A DNA stretch of 40,386 bases. Source: Cerioporus squamosus (Eukaryota > Basidiomycota > Agaricomycetes > Polyporales > Polyporaceae). Position 1 is the first letter of the stretch. Each line of letters begins with the position of its first letter. The stretch covers positions 1 through 40,386 of the forward strand of contig JABYQS010000262.1 in the NCBI GenBank assembly GCA_022592435.1, given 5' to 3'. This document shows, one piece after another, positions 20,435-31,523 of this stretch. The notes under the pieces were generated by a model. That model was not told where the DNA came from. It worked only from the letters and a program-made list of their open reading frames with translations, and did not search any database. Both the position numbers and the translations under genes were made by a program.

Positions 20435-21163
20435 CTATGTACCAGAGCGGAGTGAATCCCGAGGATGAACTATGTTTGAAGGATCAGATACCCAGGCCGA
20501 AAGTCTGTCTTGCAAGACCTTCTGTTCCCCCTTGAGGTAAAACAATACCATGCCGACGGCATCGAGCCGCAGCTGGAGCTGGTCTTCGACCTGTCCGAGA
20601 GCCAGGATGTACACATGTGCGACGTCACGGGTGAGGTTGATGAAGTTCTCGAGGGGAAGCTGCTCGGACTACAGAATCGTCTGCAATGAGCCACTTGACG
20701 TTATCACGCAGGGCAAGTCGATCGCTCGCTCACCGTGAGAGAGCCGCCAGACTCGTGCATGAGCCGGAGGGTGACGATGAGCAGAGCCATGCCTGCATCC
20801 GCATGTTCTGCATGCAGAGAGCCGTCGTCTGGCAACGAGTTCTGCACGTCGCAGGTGCGGCAGATCCTCATCAGCCGAGACGAGTCGGCGCAGTGCGACT
20901 GGGAAACTGACCTCAATGGTAGTCTTCGACAGAATGCGATACGCGGTCTCGCGGAGCTTGCGCTTAGTGTCCAGCCATTCCTGAACGTCTGTCGGGTCTA
21001 AGCTGGGCTTGTGGGACTGGGCAGACCGGGCAGAAACGTCTGAGTCTCCCTGTAGCATTTCCTGGCCCGTGCTAGATCTTGGGCGATCAACGGTTGGGCT
21101 CAGCTTCACGAGCAAAGCAACCACTCACCTCGGGCCACGCTCGCCAGCAGTCTCGCTATACAT
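20435..21163 (-). CDS. orphan protein with W-L-D-x-K-R motif, four exons
   Basis: Exons 21163-21129, 21071-20912, 20841-20734 and 20668-20435 join in phase over introns of 57, 70 and 65 nt, giving 178 residues. The start is MYSETAGERG. It contains DVQEWLDTKRKLRETAYRIL (about residues 43-62), an acidic/His segment (DDGSLHAEHADAG), a hydrophobic helix (MALLIVTLRLM) and a long regular helix region EQLPLENFINLTRDVAHVYI, LGQVEDQLQLRLDAVGMVL, FYLKGEQKVLQDRL. It looks like an all-helical, possibly coiled-coil protein of unknown role. Paralogues are at 4247-4801 (motif shared) and at the right edge (last exon nearly identical). Not recognised in any named family. Confidence 0.68.
20546..20698. repeat. 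dispersed repeat, copy 1 (153 bp)
   Basis: Matches 40233-40386 with one substitution (GGCATCG versus GGCGTCG) and one inserted C near the end. It covers the start of the last exon and part of the preceding intron of the (-) gene. Sequence on the exon's 3' side diverges sharply. Confidence 0.95.
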
Positions 21164-22070
21164 GTGAACGGCGGTGGTCAGGGAGAGAGCTCGAAGAGCA
21201 GAGGTAAGGACGAGTGGCACCGGATGTCACCGGAGCTCGAGCCTCGTGCGCGCCGCTGCGCATGCGGTTGTCCGCGAAGGTTGGGAGTACACCATGATGG
21301 GACTAGTTCTAAATCGATGACGTTGTACCTGAACCGCGACTTCCCTTGCTGACAAATTATCAACCAACCACCTAATGCGGTAACGGCAAACTTCCGCCAT
21401 GCATGGGCTAGCGGTTGGCCATGGCCGCGTGCGCGTGCACGCTTGTGCACGCTTCCTTCGAACCATCATCTCCCAGCCTGGCATTCTCTGCAATCTCCAT
21501 GCAGCTCCTTTTCGACGGCGCGGAGGATCAGACTCGCTTGTGCCAGAGCTGCAGTATGTGGCACCGATGCACTACTACCGCTGTCCTTGTCCTGACGGTC
21601 GCACAGGCATGCTCACCTTGCCCCAGGGCCCCTACGTGTTACCGCCGCGGGCCGTACATGATCACGTCCAAACGCGTCAGCATCGAGCATGCCCCCCTCG
21701 TCACTCTGACCGTGGGGCTCCGCGGTGCACAAGGTATGCATATCCCGTTCCGATACATATCTACAAGCTTCTCATTGCTCAGCATCCGGCTTGAACGCTT
21801 CCCTAGTACATCAACGGTCATATCACGCATTCAGTTGCCGTATGCGTCACCGTGCTTGTACCCTCGGCTTTTTCCTTTGCGTTCGTCTTACCTCGTCTTG
21901 CCCGACCACCACATTACGCCACAAGATACGCGTGTCTAGCAACTCGTGATCCGTCCAGCCGGGCATCGCCACTTGGGAGGTCATCCGTATTGAGGACTTC
22001 CTGCTCGATGGAGCTTCTCCGCATATGGACCGCGCTGTTCTGGTGCAAGCTCGTATGTACGTGTACATGA
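21164..22070. other. interval without resolved gene
   Basis: About 900 bases. Open frames on (+) at 21399-21949 have no recognisable domain and are matched by frames on (-). On (-), 22040-21914 reads as HQNSAVHMRRSSIEQEVLN and LPSGDARLDGSRVARH and may be a further exon of the next gene, but no splice in the right phase connects them. Confidence 0.35.
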
Positions 22071-22432
22071 TCATGTCTCGTCGACGTCGTAGAACCTGCT
22101 CTCCTCAATCGACCGCTGCAGTAAGGCTGCAAGCATTGTAGCATCTGCCGGAGTGTTAAGCTGCCGGAGTGCGTATCCCGCGTAGTCGCCAGCGGCATGA
22201 GCAGGCGTCCCGGATTGGGGGCGGCTGAGTGCCGCTAGGGTACGCCAAAATGTCGCGCTGTGCGTGAAGCGTACATGCACTTCCTCAAGTCGATACTTCC
22301 ATCGTATCTCCAGCGTGACCTGTGGAGGGCGCGTTCAACTTCAGCACGGGATCCGGAAGTGAGTCGTCTGACATGCCTCTGAGCATTCCATGGAGAAGAA
22401 GCGATTGATCCGCGTGCATGCTGTGTCTCCAT
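22071..22432 (-). CDS. small hypothetical protein
   Basis: Exons 22432-22373 and 22319-22071 (53-nt intron, phase 0) give 102 residues. The second exon reads as a regular helical domain (LEIRWKYRLEEVHVRFTHSA, FWRTLAALSRPQSGTPAHAA, ATMLAALLQRSIEESRFYDV). Function unknown; no known domain recognised. Additional 3' exons are possible. Confidence rests on codon use and one good splice. Confidence 0.45.
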
Positions 22433-23084
22433 TGACAATCTCACTTTGAAAGAAGTGGACCTCGTCTGTCGCGACTTAAGAAGCGTGCGACGAGGGCGTA
22501 CGGATAGTACCTACATTGATCGTGGGCCAGTTCGAAGAAGCAGATCCACGCGGGCATCCATGAGCGCCCAACTTTCACCTCACAAGGGCAAGCTGTACTG
22601 TTGGACTGGGTCTCGCACCTGGATACATGTCTGATGTCAGAGGACTGGTGACAAAAGCGGAGGAAGGTAGCTTAGCAGCTGAGCACGCTACGTGTGCGCG
22701 CGGCAGCCCTGCGACGCATCATGACTAGTACTCACGGTGTGGTCGTCATCGCGGGGGTCGGGTGAGATTGGGAGGCCTGACACGGCAGTGTTTATACGGC
22801 CGATGCATTATTGTTGAGATACCCGTATTGGGCTTCGGTCCACGACTCTGTCTTCCATAGTAAGGATGCTCAATCTCAGTCGAAGGGTTGCTGGCGGTAG
22901 GTCACGAAACAGTTGCGCTACCTCAGCATCGCTATTGCAACGCTCGTCGCTCACTTTGCGACCGAACAGGATGGAACCTCCTTATCTCTCGCTTGTTGTC
23001 GGAGAATCAAACCATATGGGTATAGTCCTAATCTGGAATTCTCGAGGAGACTTGGTGGCGGTACCTATATCATAAGCCGTTGGG
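22433..23084. other. intergenic region; possible 5' exon of the WD40 gene
   Basis: About 650 bases. The frame from ATG 22866 includes LSLVVGESNHMGIVLIW, which looks like one WD40 blade, but its splice into the next exon could not be made to agree in phase. No other gene seen. Confidence 0.4.
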
Positions 23085-24856
23085 ATGTCATGTCCGCTTT
23101 CGGCTCCAGTCATGGTCCCCCCAGCTAACAGGCAGCTACTTTGGAGATCTCCTTCCAGTACTGTCAAGATCACCGCCATATGTTTCAGCCCAAATGCAAA
23201 GACCGTCGTGTCTCTCGGTCAGTACCTTATGATTGACCTCATGGAGCGCGCACTCAATGATTGTTCCTCCAGCCACGGATGGCTCTGTCACCTTCTGGTG
23301 TTCTACGAGCGGCAGAACCATCGCTACCGCATCTCATCCCACTTCCGCAATCAAGGCACTCTGTTGGATTCATGGCGGTTACATCGGCTCGGGGCTCGGC
23401 ATGGTCGGCATGGACGGAGAAGTGGGCGTTTGGGAGCTCAGTCAAGGTAGTCCACCCCGGTCAACGGATATATCTTGGAGGGTCATTTGTAGGGGACTCG
23501 ATTCCGCTCGACTGGTCGATCCCCTCATCACTTCTAACGGCACCGGGAGCCACCTTGCTGCATCGGCCGATGGGAAGCTTCGCGTCTGGTCCATCGAGTC
23601 GGCTCGGACTCTAGGTGAGCAACCTCAGTTCTTGCACGCTTCCAACAACGGCACTATTGACATATTGGTGCGTCGTTGAAAGGGTCAATGCTTGGAGGAA
23701 TTGACCCGCATGGCAAGACGACGACAATTTCGCACCTGCAGTTCCTCGACAGACTCAGTGTGGACAAGTCTTCGTGCAAGAATCTACTCATATTCTACCA
23801 ATTGCAGGGCACCATGTAAAAGCTACGGCTGCTCTTCTTCAAATCGCTCTCTGATTCAGCCTCGCTTGTCCGACAGGGTAGAGTTTGATATCAGCCAGCG
23901 GGCAATCATTCGGGAGATCTGCTTGTCGCGCCGTATGTATGTATGTCCCGTATGACACCTCCAGTACGCCTGTTCTTACATGTGATTTCGTAGTGGACCG
24001 GTCGTCATGTCTCCCAATTGGGATATCATACTGCATAATCTGCGCGACGCACTCGAAGTGTTCCGGTTGGACACAAAAGATGCGACGTTCCTCTGCAAGA
24101 TCCCCCTCGCTACGAAACGACGAGTCTCGGTTAGACCTGTCTTCCTCAGGTGCGATAGTGGGGGCGTACTCTGCAACAGCGAAAGCGATGTGGTGTACGT
24201 TTGGGATCCTCTGACTGGCGACAATTCATACAGTTTTACTGCAGCCGCTGGTAAGCAGTCATCAGCAGGGTCTACAGCCGAAACAGTGGACTAAAGTGCG
24301 CTCGTTCGGCAGACAGGGTATATACCACAGCAGTGCGGTCGTGTAATGTGTGTTTCTTGAATGCGATGTCGCTCATGAAGGTTCTAGGTTCCGGATTGGG
24401 ACAATACCCACGCATATGGACATACCTCGCAACTTGTCGCGCTCGGTACTCTCTTGCGGGACAAGGCCGGGACTACGAGGTACCGTATCGAGCTTTGGAG
24501 GACTGGCCGTGGTGGGTATCATCTCACCTCATGTCATATCCGTGTCCTCACTAAGTCTAGTTCAAGTGGAGCCCGCAGCACATGTAGATACGCGAAGTGA
24601 GTAGGAGATTCGTCATCGATTAAACCGCCGGCCTAGAGACTGAATATTGTCTCCAGACGCCACGAACTCCCGCAGCAGGATACTATCCCAGGATCCGGAG
24701 ATGAACGAAGTATCAGACCCCATGACCTCCCACAGTCGGGTGCCATCTCAGGAGGGGAACGAAGAATCGTACATGGACACCATTGAGACCGTCGTGGCCA
24801 GTATCATCTGTGTAGTACTGACTTCCGCTGTGGTGGCATGTGTGGCCCTGCCGTAG
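23085..24856 (+). CDS. WD40-repeat protein with C-terminal membrane anchor
   Basis: Nine exons splice in phase: 23085-23217, 23273-23614, 23683-23815, 23877-23936, 23994-24269, 24313-24340, 24388-24511, 24561-24596 and 24657-24856, giving 443 residues from the ATG at 23085. WD40 blades are visible as KITAICFSPNAKTVVSLATD/GSVTFW, ALCWIH...VGMDGEVGVWEL, HLAASADGKLRVWS, REICLSRRIGPVVMSPNWDI, VVYVWDPLTGD and QLVALGTLL...TRYRIELWRTG. A hydrophobic helix, TVVASIICVVLTSAVVACVA, lies at the extreme C terminus after a Ser/Glu-rich linker, so the propeller would face the cytosol on a tail anchor. WD40 propellers are protein-interaction platforms; the specific partner is unknown. The junction at 24269/24313 uses a weak donor (GTCTAC), and an extra N-terminal exon from 22866 is possible. 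Confidence 0.75.
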
Positions 24857-25461
24857 GGCTTAGACGTCGCTGAGTACTATAGCTGGTACACATACTTGCA
24901 TATCGCTTTGACCCGTTACCCTCCACAACTATTTCGATCCAATGGTCCAGGTGTTGCAAGGTCAGCCCGCCTCATCATCATCGGCCTGCGGCCGAGTCAC
25001 CGTAGGTAAGTACGAGGCTGCCTGATGTGCGCACCATTGGTTTCGACTTCTGCACAGCGCAGTCGGTGCAATCCCCGTATCGCGGTGGATAGGCGTGCGA
25101 TCGGTACGTCTCCCTTCCCTAATCCAGGCCGCAGTTCGCAAAGCCCCCTCATACATCAGCTCAGCCGATCTATCGGCCACTTGAATGCGGTCTCATACAG
25201 TGCGGTTGCTAAAGTATGTCAGTACATGTCAGCACGATTAGCCGACGTTTCAAAGGCGGCAAGCCGCCGGACACGTCTCCTCTAGTCAAGAGCGTTGTGG
25301 TTGCGGCACGCCCACGAGGCGCCCGCGCACCTAAGAGGCACCGCCACAGATGATCTTATCTGTTCGGCAGCCCTGTGCTCTCGTATCGGCAGCGCGTCGG
25401 TCGCACAGCTTCGATGTCATCCGCGACAGCGGCGACTCCGGGCAAAAAAACTATACTAGGG
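24857..25461. other. interval between WD40 gene and epsin pseudogene
   Basis: About 600 bases. A (-) frame beginning MADRSAELMYEGALRTAAW (25180) and a (+) frame over the same bases are both open; neither is supported further. It may contain the missing first exon of the epsin pseudogene, which was not recognised. Confidence 0.35.
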
Positions 25462-26884
25462 GCTACTCGCACCAAGATCCGGAACGCGACCTGTAACAAC
25501 GACCCATGGCCACCATCCGGTAGGGGAGATGTACGAGTTCGCGCAGATGAAGTTCAACGACCGAGTCGAACCCCTCTTCCAGCTCCTCGGCGTCTTGACA
25601 TGCATGCAGAAATGACTTCGTCGAGATCATGGAGGTCATAGATAAGAGGCTAAACGACAAGGGCAAGTACTGAAGACATGTCTTCAAGGTGAGTGACCAA
25701 TTCACACTCGGGGCCCCGCCGTCTTATTCTCAAGTATCTCATCCCATACACATCCGTGCGCCCAGGCTCTCGTCGTGCTCGACTACCTCCTTCACTCCGG
25801 CTCGGAGAACGTTATTCGCTACTGCAAAGACAACCTGTACGAGATCAAGACCCTCCGCGAGTTCCAGTACATCGACGACGAGGGCGTGAACGTCCGCCGC
25901 AAGGCCGCAGGCATCACCAACCTACTCATGGACAAGCAGCGTCTGTATCGCGAGCGACGCGCGCGCGCAGATGCGCGAGAGCATCATGGGCCGCTCCCAC
26001 AAATCGAGCGACCCCGATACGGACGACGAGCGGCCATCAACAGGCGACCGTTGCCGAATGGACTCGATAGTGCCGCGGGTGTGGAGGGGGAAGACGAGGA
26101 GCTGCGGAGGGCGATCGAGGAGAGCAATAAGAGCGCGGCTATGGCGAAGAAGACCACGGAGGATGACGTCCTGGAGCGCGCGATTAAGCTGACCCAGGAG
26201 GACGAGGAGCGGCGGAGAAAGCTGGTTGAGGAGAACGCTGCTGCGCTCTTCGATGACAAGTATCAGCTGTACGTCTCTTGGGTGAACTGTCTGTGGTCGG
26301 CCCCTGACCTCGGTGTGATAGGCCTCCACCCGCGACCCAGCAGACGCAAGCTCTCGTCGATGCCTCCCTGCCCCCGCAATGCATCCAGCCCCAATCCTCG
26401 TCTACCCAGCCCTAGTTCACGTCTATCTAGCCTTAGTATACCTCGGTGAACTCTTCCCTTCAAGCAGCGCAGCAGGGAGCAATGCAGGTACGTCTTACAA
26501 CGTCCCAGTCCTCCTTATATGCACTAGTGGCACTTTCCCGCAGGCCGAGTACGTGCGCCAGCAAGGCAAATACGCACAGTTGCTGCAGATGCACGCACAA
26601 CAAGTCCCCGCTTTCCCGCAACAGCTCGAACCCCAGCCCCAGCCCCTCGTCCCACAAGTCACCTCCTTTGGCTCCAACAACCCCTTCCTCCCGCACTCTC
26701 CCGTCGTCACGGGAGCGCCATCCTCTCCCACCTTAACCCCGCGCCCGACAACCGAAGTCTCGTTCAACCTCTCCGGCACTTACGAAGTGCACGAGCCTCC
26801 GCGGTCCCGCAGCGAGCTCGAGAGGAGGCACAGCGGCACGGACGCGCTCGAGCCAGATGTGTCGCCAAAGCTCGAGATCCCCAG
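25462..26884 (+). pseudogene. epsin (ENTH-domain endocytic adaptor) pseudogene
   Basis: ENTH-domain epsins bind PtdIns(4,5)P2 at the plasma membrane and recruit clathrin and ubiquitinated cargo. Here the pieces are unmistakable: KIRNATCNNDPWPPSG, YEFAQMKFND, FVEIMEVIDKRLNDKGKY, LDYLLHSGSENVIRYCKDNL, LREFQYIDDEGVNVRRKA, then ubiquitin-interacting motifs DEELRRAIEES and LERAIKLTQEDEER, AEYVRQQGKYAQLLQMHAQQ and an NPF motif (NNPFLP). It is broken: a +1 shift separates PPSG from YEFAQ; KGKYW is interrupted by TGA in place of the Trp codon (25672); the segment after the ENTH domain shifts frame and returns (25970-26050); and a TAG ends the exon after QSSSTQP (26425). The first ENTH helix and the usual C-terminal clathrin-binding part were not found. 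Several splice sites are still recognisable, so it is a decayed genomic copy, not a retrocopy. Confidence 0.85.
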
Positions 26885-27990
26885 GTACGTGTCCGACTTA
26901 CTCGTCGCCATCTTGGTGTCTGATCTGCCCGTACGCGTACTAGAGTGGCACCGCGCCGGCCAAGTTCGTGCCAGCACGCTGCTAACCAGGCTGTCGTAAC
27001 GAGGTGGGCATACAGAAAGCGGAAGAAGGCTTACCGACAGCACTCCGGCGGCAGCGGCATATTAAGTACGTACCTCTGGCCTGGCTAGCTCGTCTAAGCA
27101 GCTTGCTTACCTCTGGTCCTTCTCGCCAGTCTCCCTGCTGCTGCACGTTTGATATGGTGAACATCCGGACATCCGGGTGCTTCCGCCACTCCCGCCGCGG
27201 CCTTGCGGTAGCGTCGTTCACCCGCTGTGAGTCCATGTCGTCCGCACCTGGTAAGTTCGCGGTGATCCGGTCCCCATGAGTCGTTCGCTCACTCATACAC
27301 GTATAGCGTATAGTTTCAGAAATTGGTCCTGCGTGTTTTCTGCTGGTGGGCAAAGGGCGGGTCGGTTCCGGCAGCAAGTGGACTGAGAGGTGCGTCCCTT
27401 CTCTGTCGCTTGAGTGGCCATTTGCGCAGTATTGACCTTCTCTGTGTGTCGAGGCAGGACGATATCGGACATCGCGCCTGAGTCAACACAGTACTAGCAG
27501 CTCGCGGACAGCGGCACGGACGCGCTCCTGCGCCCGTTCTCAACTGGGTCGGAGCCACGGCGGCAGGGCGGCGAGCGCGAGGACGAGCGGCTCCCTGGCC
27601 GGCCCTGCTCCTCCTCCTCTTCATCTTGCCCTAGCTCTCTGTTGCAGCTTTGGGTGGCACCTCATCCGCCCTCTGCTTGTACCGTGCGCTGCAAGAGCGC
27701 GACAAATGAGGACAACGTGAGCCCTTGACGTCGTTTGTACGATTGCAGCGCGGGCTCAATAGCTCGTGCCATCGTCTTGTTCCTTCTACCTCTTCCCCTG
27801 TCGCGTCTCCTGTACCCCGAGAGCATGACACAGGACTGCGAGACAAGGATAGAGAGCTTTCCTCGTTCACGACTTCCGCCATCCCACCCTCTGCTCTCTC
27901 GTGCCCTGCAAGAGCACGAACAAGCACTGCGCGGCGAGCTGCCAGAGCTCGTAGCGCTGCCCTCCAGCTGCGGGCGGTCGGACGCACCGC
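26885..27990. other. fragmentary region, no intact gene
   Basis: About 1.1 kb after the epsin pseudogene. Open frames on both strands without clear domains. A motif reading CLYRALQERDK near 27680 and LLSRALQEHEQ near 27895 comes from a diverged local duplication. Confidence 0.35.
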
Positions 27991-28311
27991 GAGGAGAACC
28001 CGGACTACGCCTACGTTGCCCCGTCCCCTATCCCGCTCAGCATCAGCCGTGAGCCGACTAAGGAGGAGATCAAGCAGTACGTCATGACTACTGCTAGCAC
28101 TACCGCCAACCATCCCAGGGACTCCTGGCAGGCCCCACCGCTATCTCGCGCTCATCATGTCCTCCCACCTAGTTCAGAAGCCACACCGAGGGCGACATAT
28201 CAGACGGCAACCGTCCACTTGGTTAGCCACTCCAAAACCGTACAGCTAGTCGCGGTATTGTCGCTATATCATGATGAACGTTCGAGCATCACGCTGAAGC
28301 TCGAGGAATAA
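27991..28311 (+). pseudogene. conserved-looking exon fragment, unidentified
   Basis: From 27991 the frame reads ENPDYAYVAPSPIPLSISRE followed by PTKEEIKQ, with excellent codon use, up to a GTACGT donor at 28077. This is clearly protein-coding in style, but no partner exon was found on either side. The frame can also be read through the donor to a stop at 28311. I do not recognise the protein. It may be another broken copy of a conserved gene, like the epsin just upstream. Confidence 0.35.
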
Positions 28312-29023
28312 GGCATACTCTTTCAAGCACGTTCTCCTTCGACGTAGTTGCGTCCGGTACAGTGTGATTGACGTGGTCAGTATGTGAACTCGGTTCGGAG
28401 TTCGAGCTCAGGCATCACGGACTCATCAGTCACTCGTCACCTGTTGTCGAGGTGTCGCTTATAGTCTCGGGGCATCTCCTGACTACAACGACTGCTCCAG
28501 ACCGGCCGTCGCATCCATGTCTTGGGGTGATCCAAGCACAATAAACCTTCACTTGAAACCTTGGGAGCAAGAATGCTGTGATGACCGTAGAGGCTTTGAA
28601 CTCGGACGGATGGATGGCATGGGGTACGAGACCAACAACACTATTCGGTTGAAGGTGCACACCCGACCTGTACCTTGCTTATCATATCAGGTACAATCAT
28701 ATGTCCTCTGCACGCCTCATACGGCCTGGTGCACCTATATGCCAGACCATACAGACTCTAGTGCAGCGACAATGCCCTATGGGTTACTACCCAGCTTGCG
28801 CACGATTAAGGCCCGACGTGTGAATCTCGGACAATGAGTTGACGATGACCGGTCTGACCGACCGAATCCGCCTAACAAGGAGGCTTAGCATGGACGATAT
28901 CAACAGCAGGGAAGCCTTCACTGTCGTGGACTCGGTGTTTCTCCGTTCAGACGGTTCAGAGACCCTCCCTTAAACAATGGAGATCGCTTGAATTCAAGTG
29001 CAACATACATCTGAAAGCTATCA
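28312..29023. other. interval without resolved gene
   Basis: About 700 bases. The (+) frame at 28517-28837 has no recognisable features. Downstream flank of the (-) gene at 29024. Confidence 0.35.
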
Positions 29024-30416
29024 TCACGCCAAAGTCGCCTGATACTGCTCAGTAGGAGCCTGCGAGGCCATCCCGTAAGCACCGGCTTCGAGGGTTGCAT
29101 CGGAGAACCATGTGCGGGCGAGCTCATCTGTCTACAGTCGACAAGGTCAGCGGAAATACATGGAAAGTGATCCAGCTTTCCTCGCACATACCATATACTC
29201 AATGGACGTCTTGATCGAGAGGAGGTCAGAAAAGCGATCAAAGGATCCGGATACTCAACATGACTACGCACATAGTAGTCAACATCGCGGAAGAAATCCT
29301 GGAGTACAACAGGAGCCTCGTTGCGTTCTGGACCCTGCTGCGTAGTAGGAACTGGGGACGTGCTGGATTGTTGGGAATTGGCTCTTGGTTGCCCAGCATC
29401 GCTTGGTTGGTATAGAAGGGCGTTGGCCAAGGACGACTGTCCGGTCGCAGCCCATTGGGCTAGTTCGCCAGCGTCAATGGATGTGGGCGCAGTCGAGTGG
29501 ACGTGACGAGCTGACTCGCCATACGCATCGACGTGAAGGTGCGGAGATGAGGGTACACGGGCACGTTCGACCGGCATTGTCTGCAATGAATGTCTGCCTC
29601 CGTCCAGCGAACGGCCCGCAGGGGCTGTGCCCCACCTGCCCGTTCCGGTCGAGGCACTGGCAGGGGCGTCGGGAAGTGGAAGAAGAGCATCCGAGGGCGC
29701 TGCAACGGTGCTGGCCGACACATGAGACAGGTCTGCCGCCGTAGTTCGGACCGCCGCGCTGCCTGTCGTCAACGCTATGGGGGGAGGAGAAGTCCTGGGC
29801 AGCACTGGGAGCCCAGCAACGCCATGCGCGACAGAGGGACGGGCGATCGATGCGACCGGAGCCCCCGCATAGGGTACGTGTGTGGCGGGAGCCGCGGTCG
29901 TGCGCTCGCAACCATCACCTGGGACTGTCGGCGCAGCAAGTGGAGGGATGACGTCTTGTTGCACCTAGCGACCCTTCGTGACAATCGATGTCCAAGAAGA
30001 GTGTGTTTCTAACTTACATGAGTGTTCATTGTCGGTACAGACGACGAAAGAGACTGAGACTAAATGGAGGAGAGGTGAACGTCAGAGAACGCCTGGCAGT
30101 GAAGAACTAACTTACCATGCGCTTGTACGGATTGAAACGGGCAAGACGACCGGACAGCATCTTCTGGTTCCGATGGTCTGGTTTCAGCCGACGATGAAAC
30201 TTGAGCACCTTGTGTCTGTCTGAGATCATCTGGTATTCCCAACAGAAGCCGTGTCCCTGCAGCGACGGATGGGGATAAACAGTGAGAACCAGACGTGCCG
30301 TGTAACGTGACGCTTACCTCAACGGCGCCCCAGGATTCTCCGCGGGTGCGAGTAGGTGCTGAACTGGGATTGCCGTTACTCGCGGGCCGCGATGCGGATG
30401 TTGTAAGGGGGATCAT
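29024..30416 (-). CDS. six-exon hypothetical protein with long disordered centre
   Basis: Exons 30416-30318, 30256-30116, 30059-30018, 29964-29272, 29209-29192 and 29131-29024 all meet in phase 0 (introns 53-62 nt), giving 366 residues. The fifth exon is a microexon of 18 nt; without it the frame would appear broken by a shift at 29250. Exon 2 is a compact basic module (HGFCWEYQMISDRHKVLKFH, RRLKPDHRNQKMLSGRLARF, NPYKRM) with possible nucleic-acid-binding character. The centre is Pro/Ala/Ser/Thr-rich and probably disordered. The C terminus is helical: VVLQDFFRDVDYY, TSIEYM, DELARTWFSDATLEAGAYGM. TATTAAAG about 35-45 nt above the ATG may be its TATA element. No known family recognised. Confidence 0.65.
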
Positions 30417-30592
30417 GTCGAGATGGGAAGCAAGCCGGAGTTTACGCTTGCTTTAATAGCGGGCGGAGGTGTGTGCGGAGGCCCTCGAGCGAGTGGCACA
30501 TTTCCTGGCATCGTAACGGCGCCAGTCGAGCGCATATGCATACGACGAACGACGGTTTCGGAGGAGCACGAGGGTTCCTAGCGAACCTAGGT

Positions 30593-30675
30593 TTCTTCCC
30601 ACGGGGATCAAGGCCTCGCGGCAGCTGCAAGCTTGACATGCCCAGGCACATTCTTCCCACGGGGATCAAGGCCTC
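30593..30675. repeat. 25-bp direct repeat, two copies
   Basis: TTCTTCCCACGGGGATCAAG plus GCCTC occurs at 30593-30617 and again at 30651-30675, identical, 58 bases apart. Flanking bases differ. Confidence 0.95.
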
Positions 30676-31410
30676 CCAAGCCCCCCAGCGTACGCGTACA
30701 TCGAGGTACTTCGCTGTGATGTTCTGTCGGGCTGGGACTAAGCCAAGGCCTAAGGTCGCACTTGACTAAAGCAGTCAGATAGCGTGGATGCCGCGATCAC
30801 ATAAGTAACCTGGATGATGCACCCATTGCCAGGCAGGTGGTTTCCTGATCGCGTCATGGTTTGCGCTGGTGCGGCTACTTGTCAGATGCCGGCCGCGGTC
30901 ACTCAGGATGGAAGAAGAAGAAGAGACTTACTGGTTCCGGAGCTTACGGCAATCCAACCACGGCCAAACTTGGAGCTTGCACCCCGTCAACGTCTGCGGA
31001 CAAAGAAGATACTGTCAGTCCGTCGCAATCGCAAGCACCATAACAGGCATGGACGTGCGGCGACGCACTCGATGATCAACTCGGACCGCTGCGGCGCCCC
31101 TTACGTACGTATCGCGATTCTCGAAGGGAGAAGGAGAACGACATGTGTCATGAGGGCATGCGACCGCTAGGTCCACTGTCAGTCGCGTAGTAGCCTCGAG
31201 CGCACGGATGCCGCTCTACGAAAGATGTAGTGAACAACCTCGATGATGCCCCGACGAGCAACTCACAGCGGCCATCTAGACCCCAGTCAGTGAGACAGCG
31301 CCACATGAGAAAGTCAAGCATGTAGCTTAACAGCGGGACTTCAACGCTTCATCGTTGGCTGCGCTTCATCGTTGGCTGGTGAGCGGGCGAGGACAAGGTC
31401 CCAGGGAGGC

Positions 31411-31523
31411 GGAGGAGTATGAGGAGGAGGAGGAGGAGGAGGAGGAGGAGGAGGAGGAGGAGGAGGAGGAGGAGGAGGAGGCGGCGGAGGAGGCGGAGGA
31501 GGCGGCGGAGGAGGAGGAGGCGG
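31411..31523. repeat. (GAG/GGA)n and GGC-interrupted microsatellite
   Basis: More than 20 consecutive GAG triplets, followed by GGC/GGA-mixed triplets. All frames through it are open as Glu, Arg or Gly runs, which produces spurious long open frames on both strands. Confidence 0.95.

Noticed and set aside
28918..29300. Frameshift in the gene at 29024-30416 near a T run at 29245
   Set aside because: A 62-nt intron (GTGCGT donor, TTCTGAC branch, AAG acceptor) and an 18-nt microexon restore the frame, so no mutation is needed.
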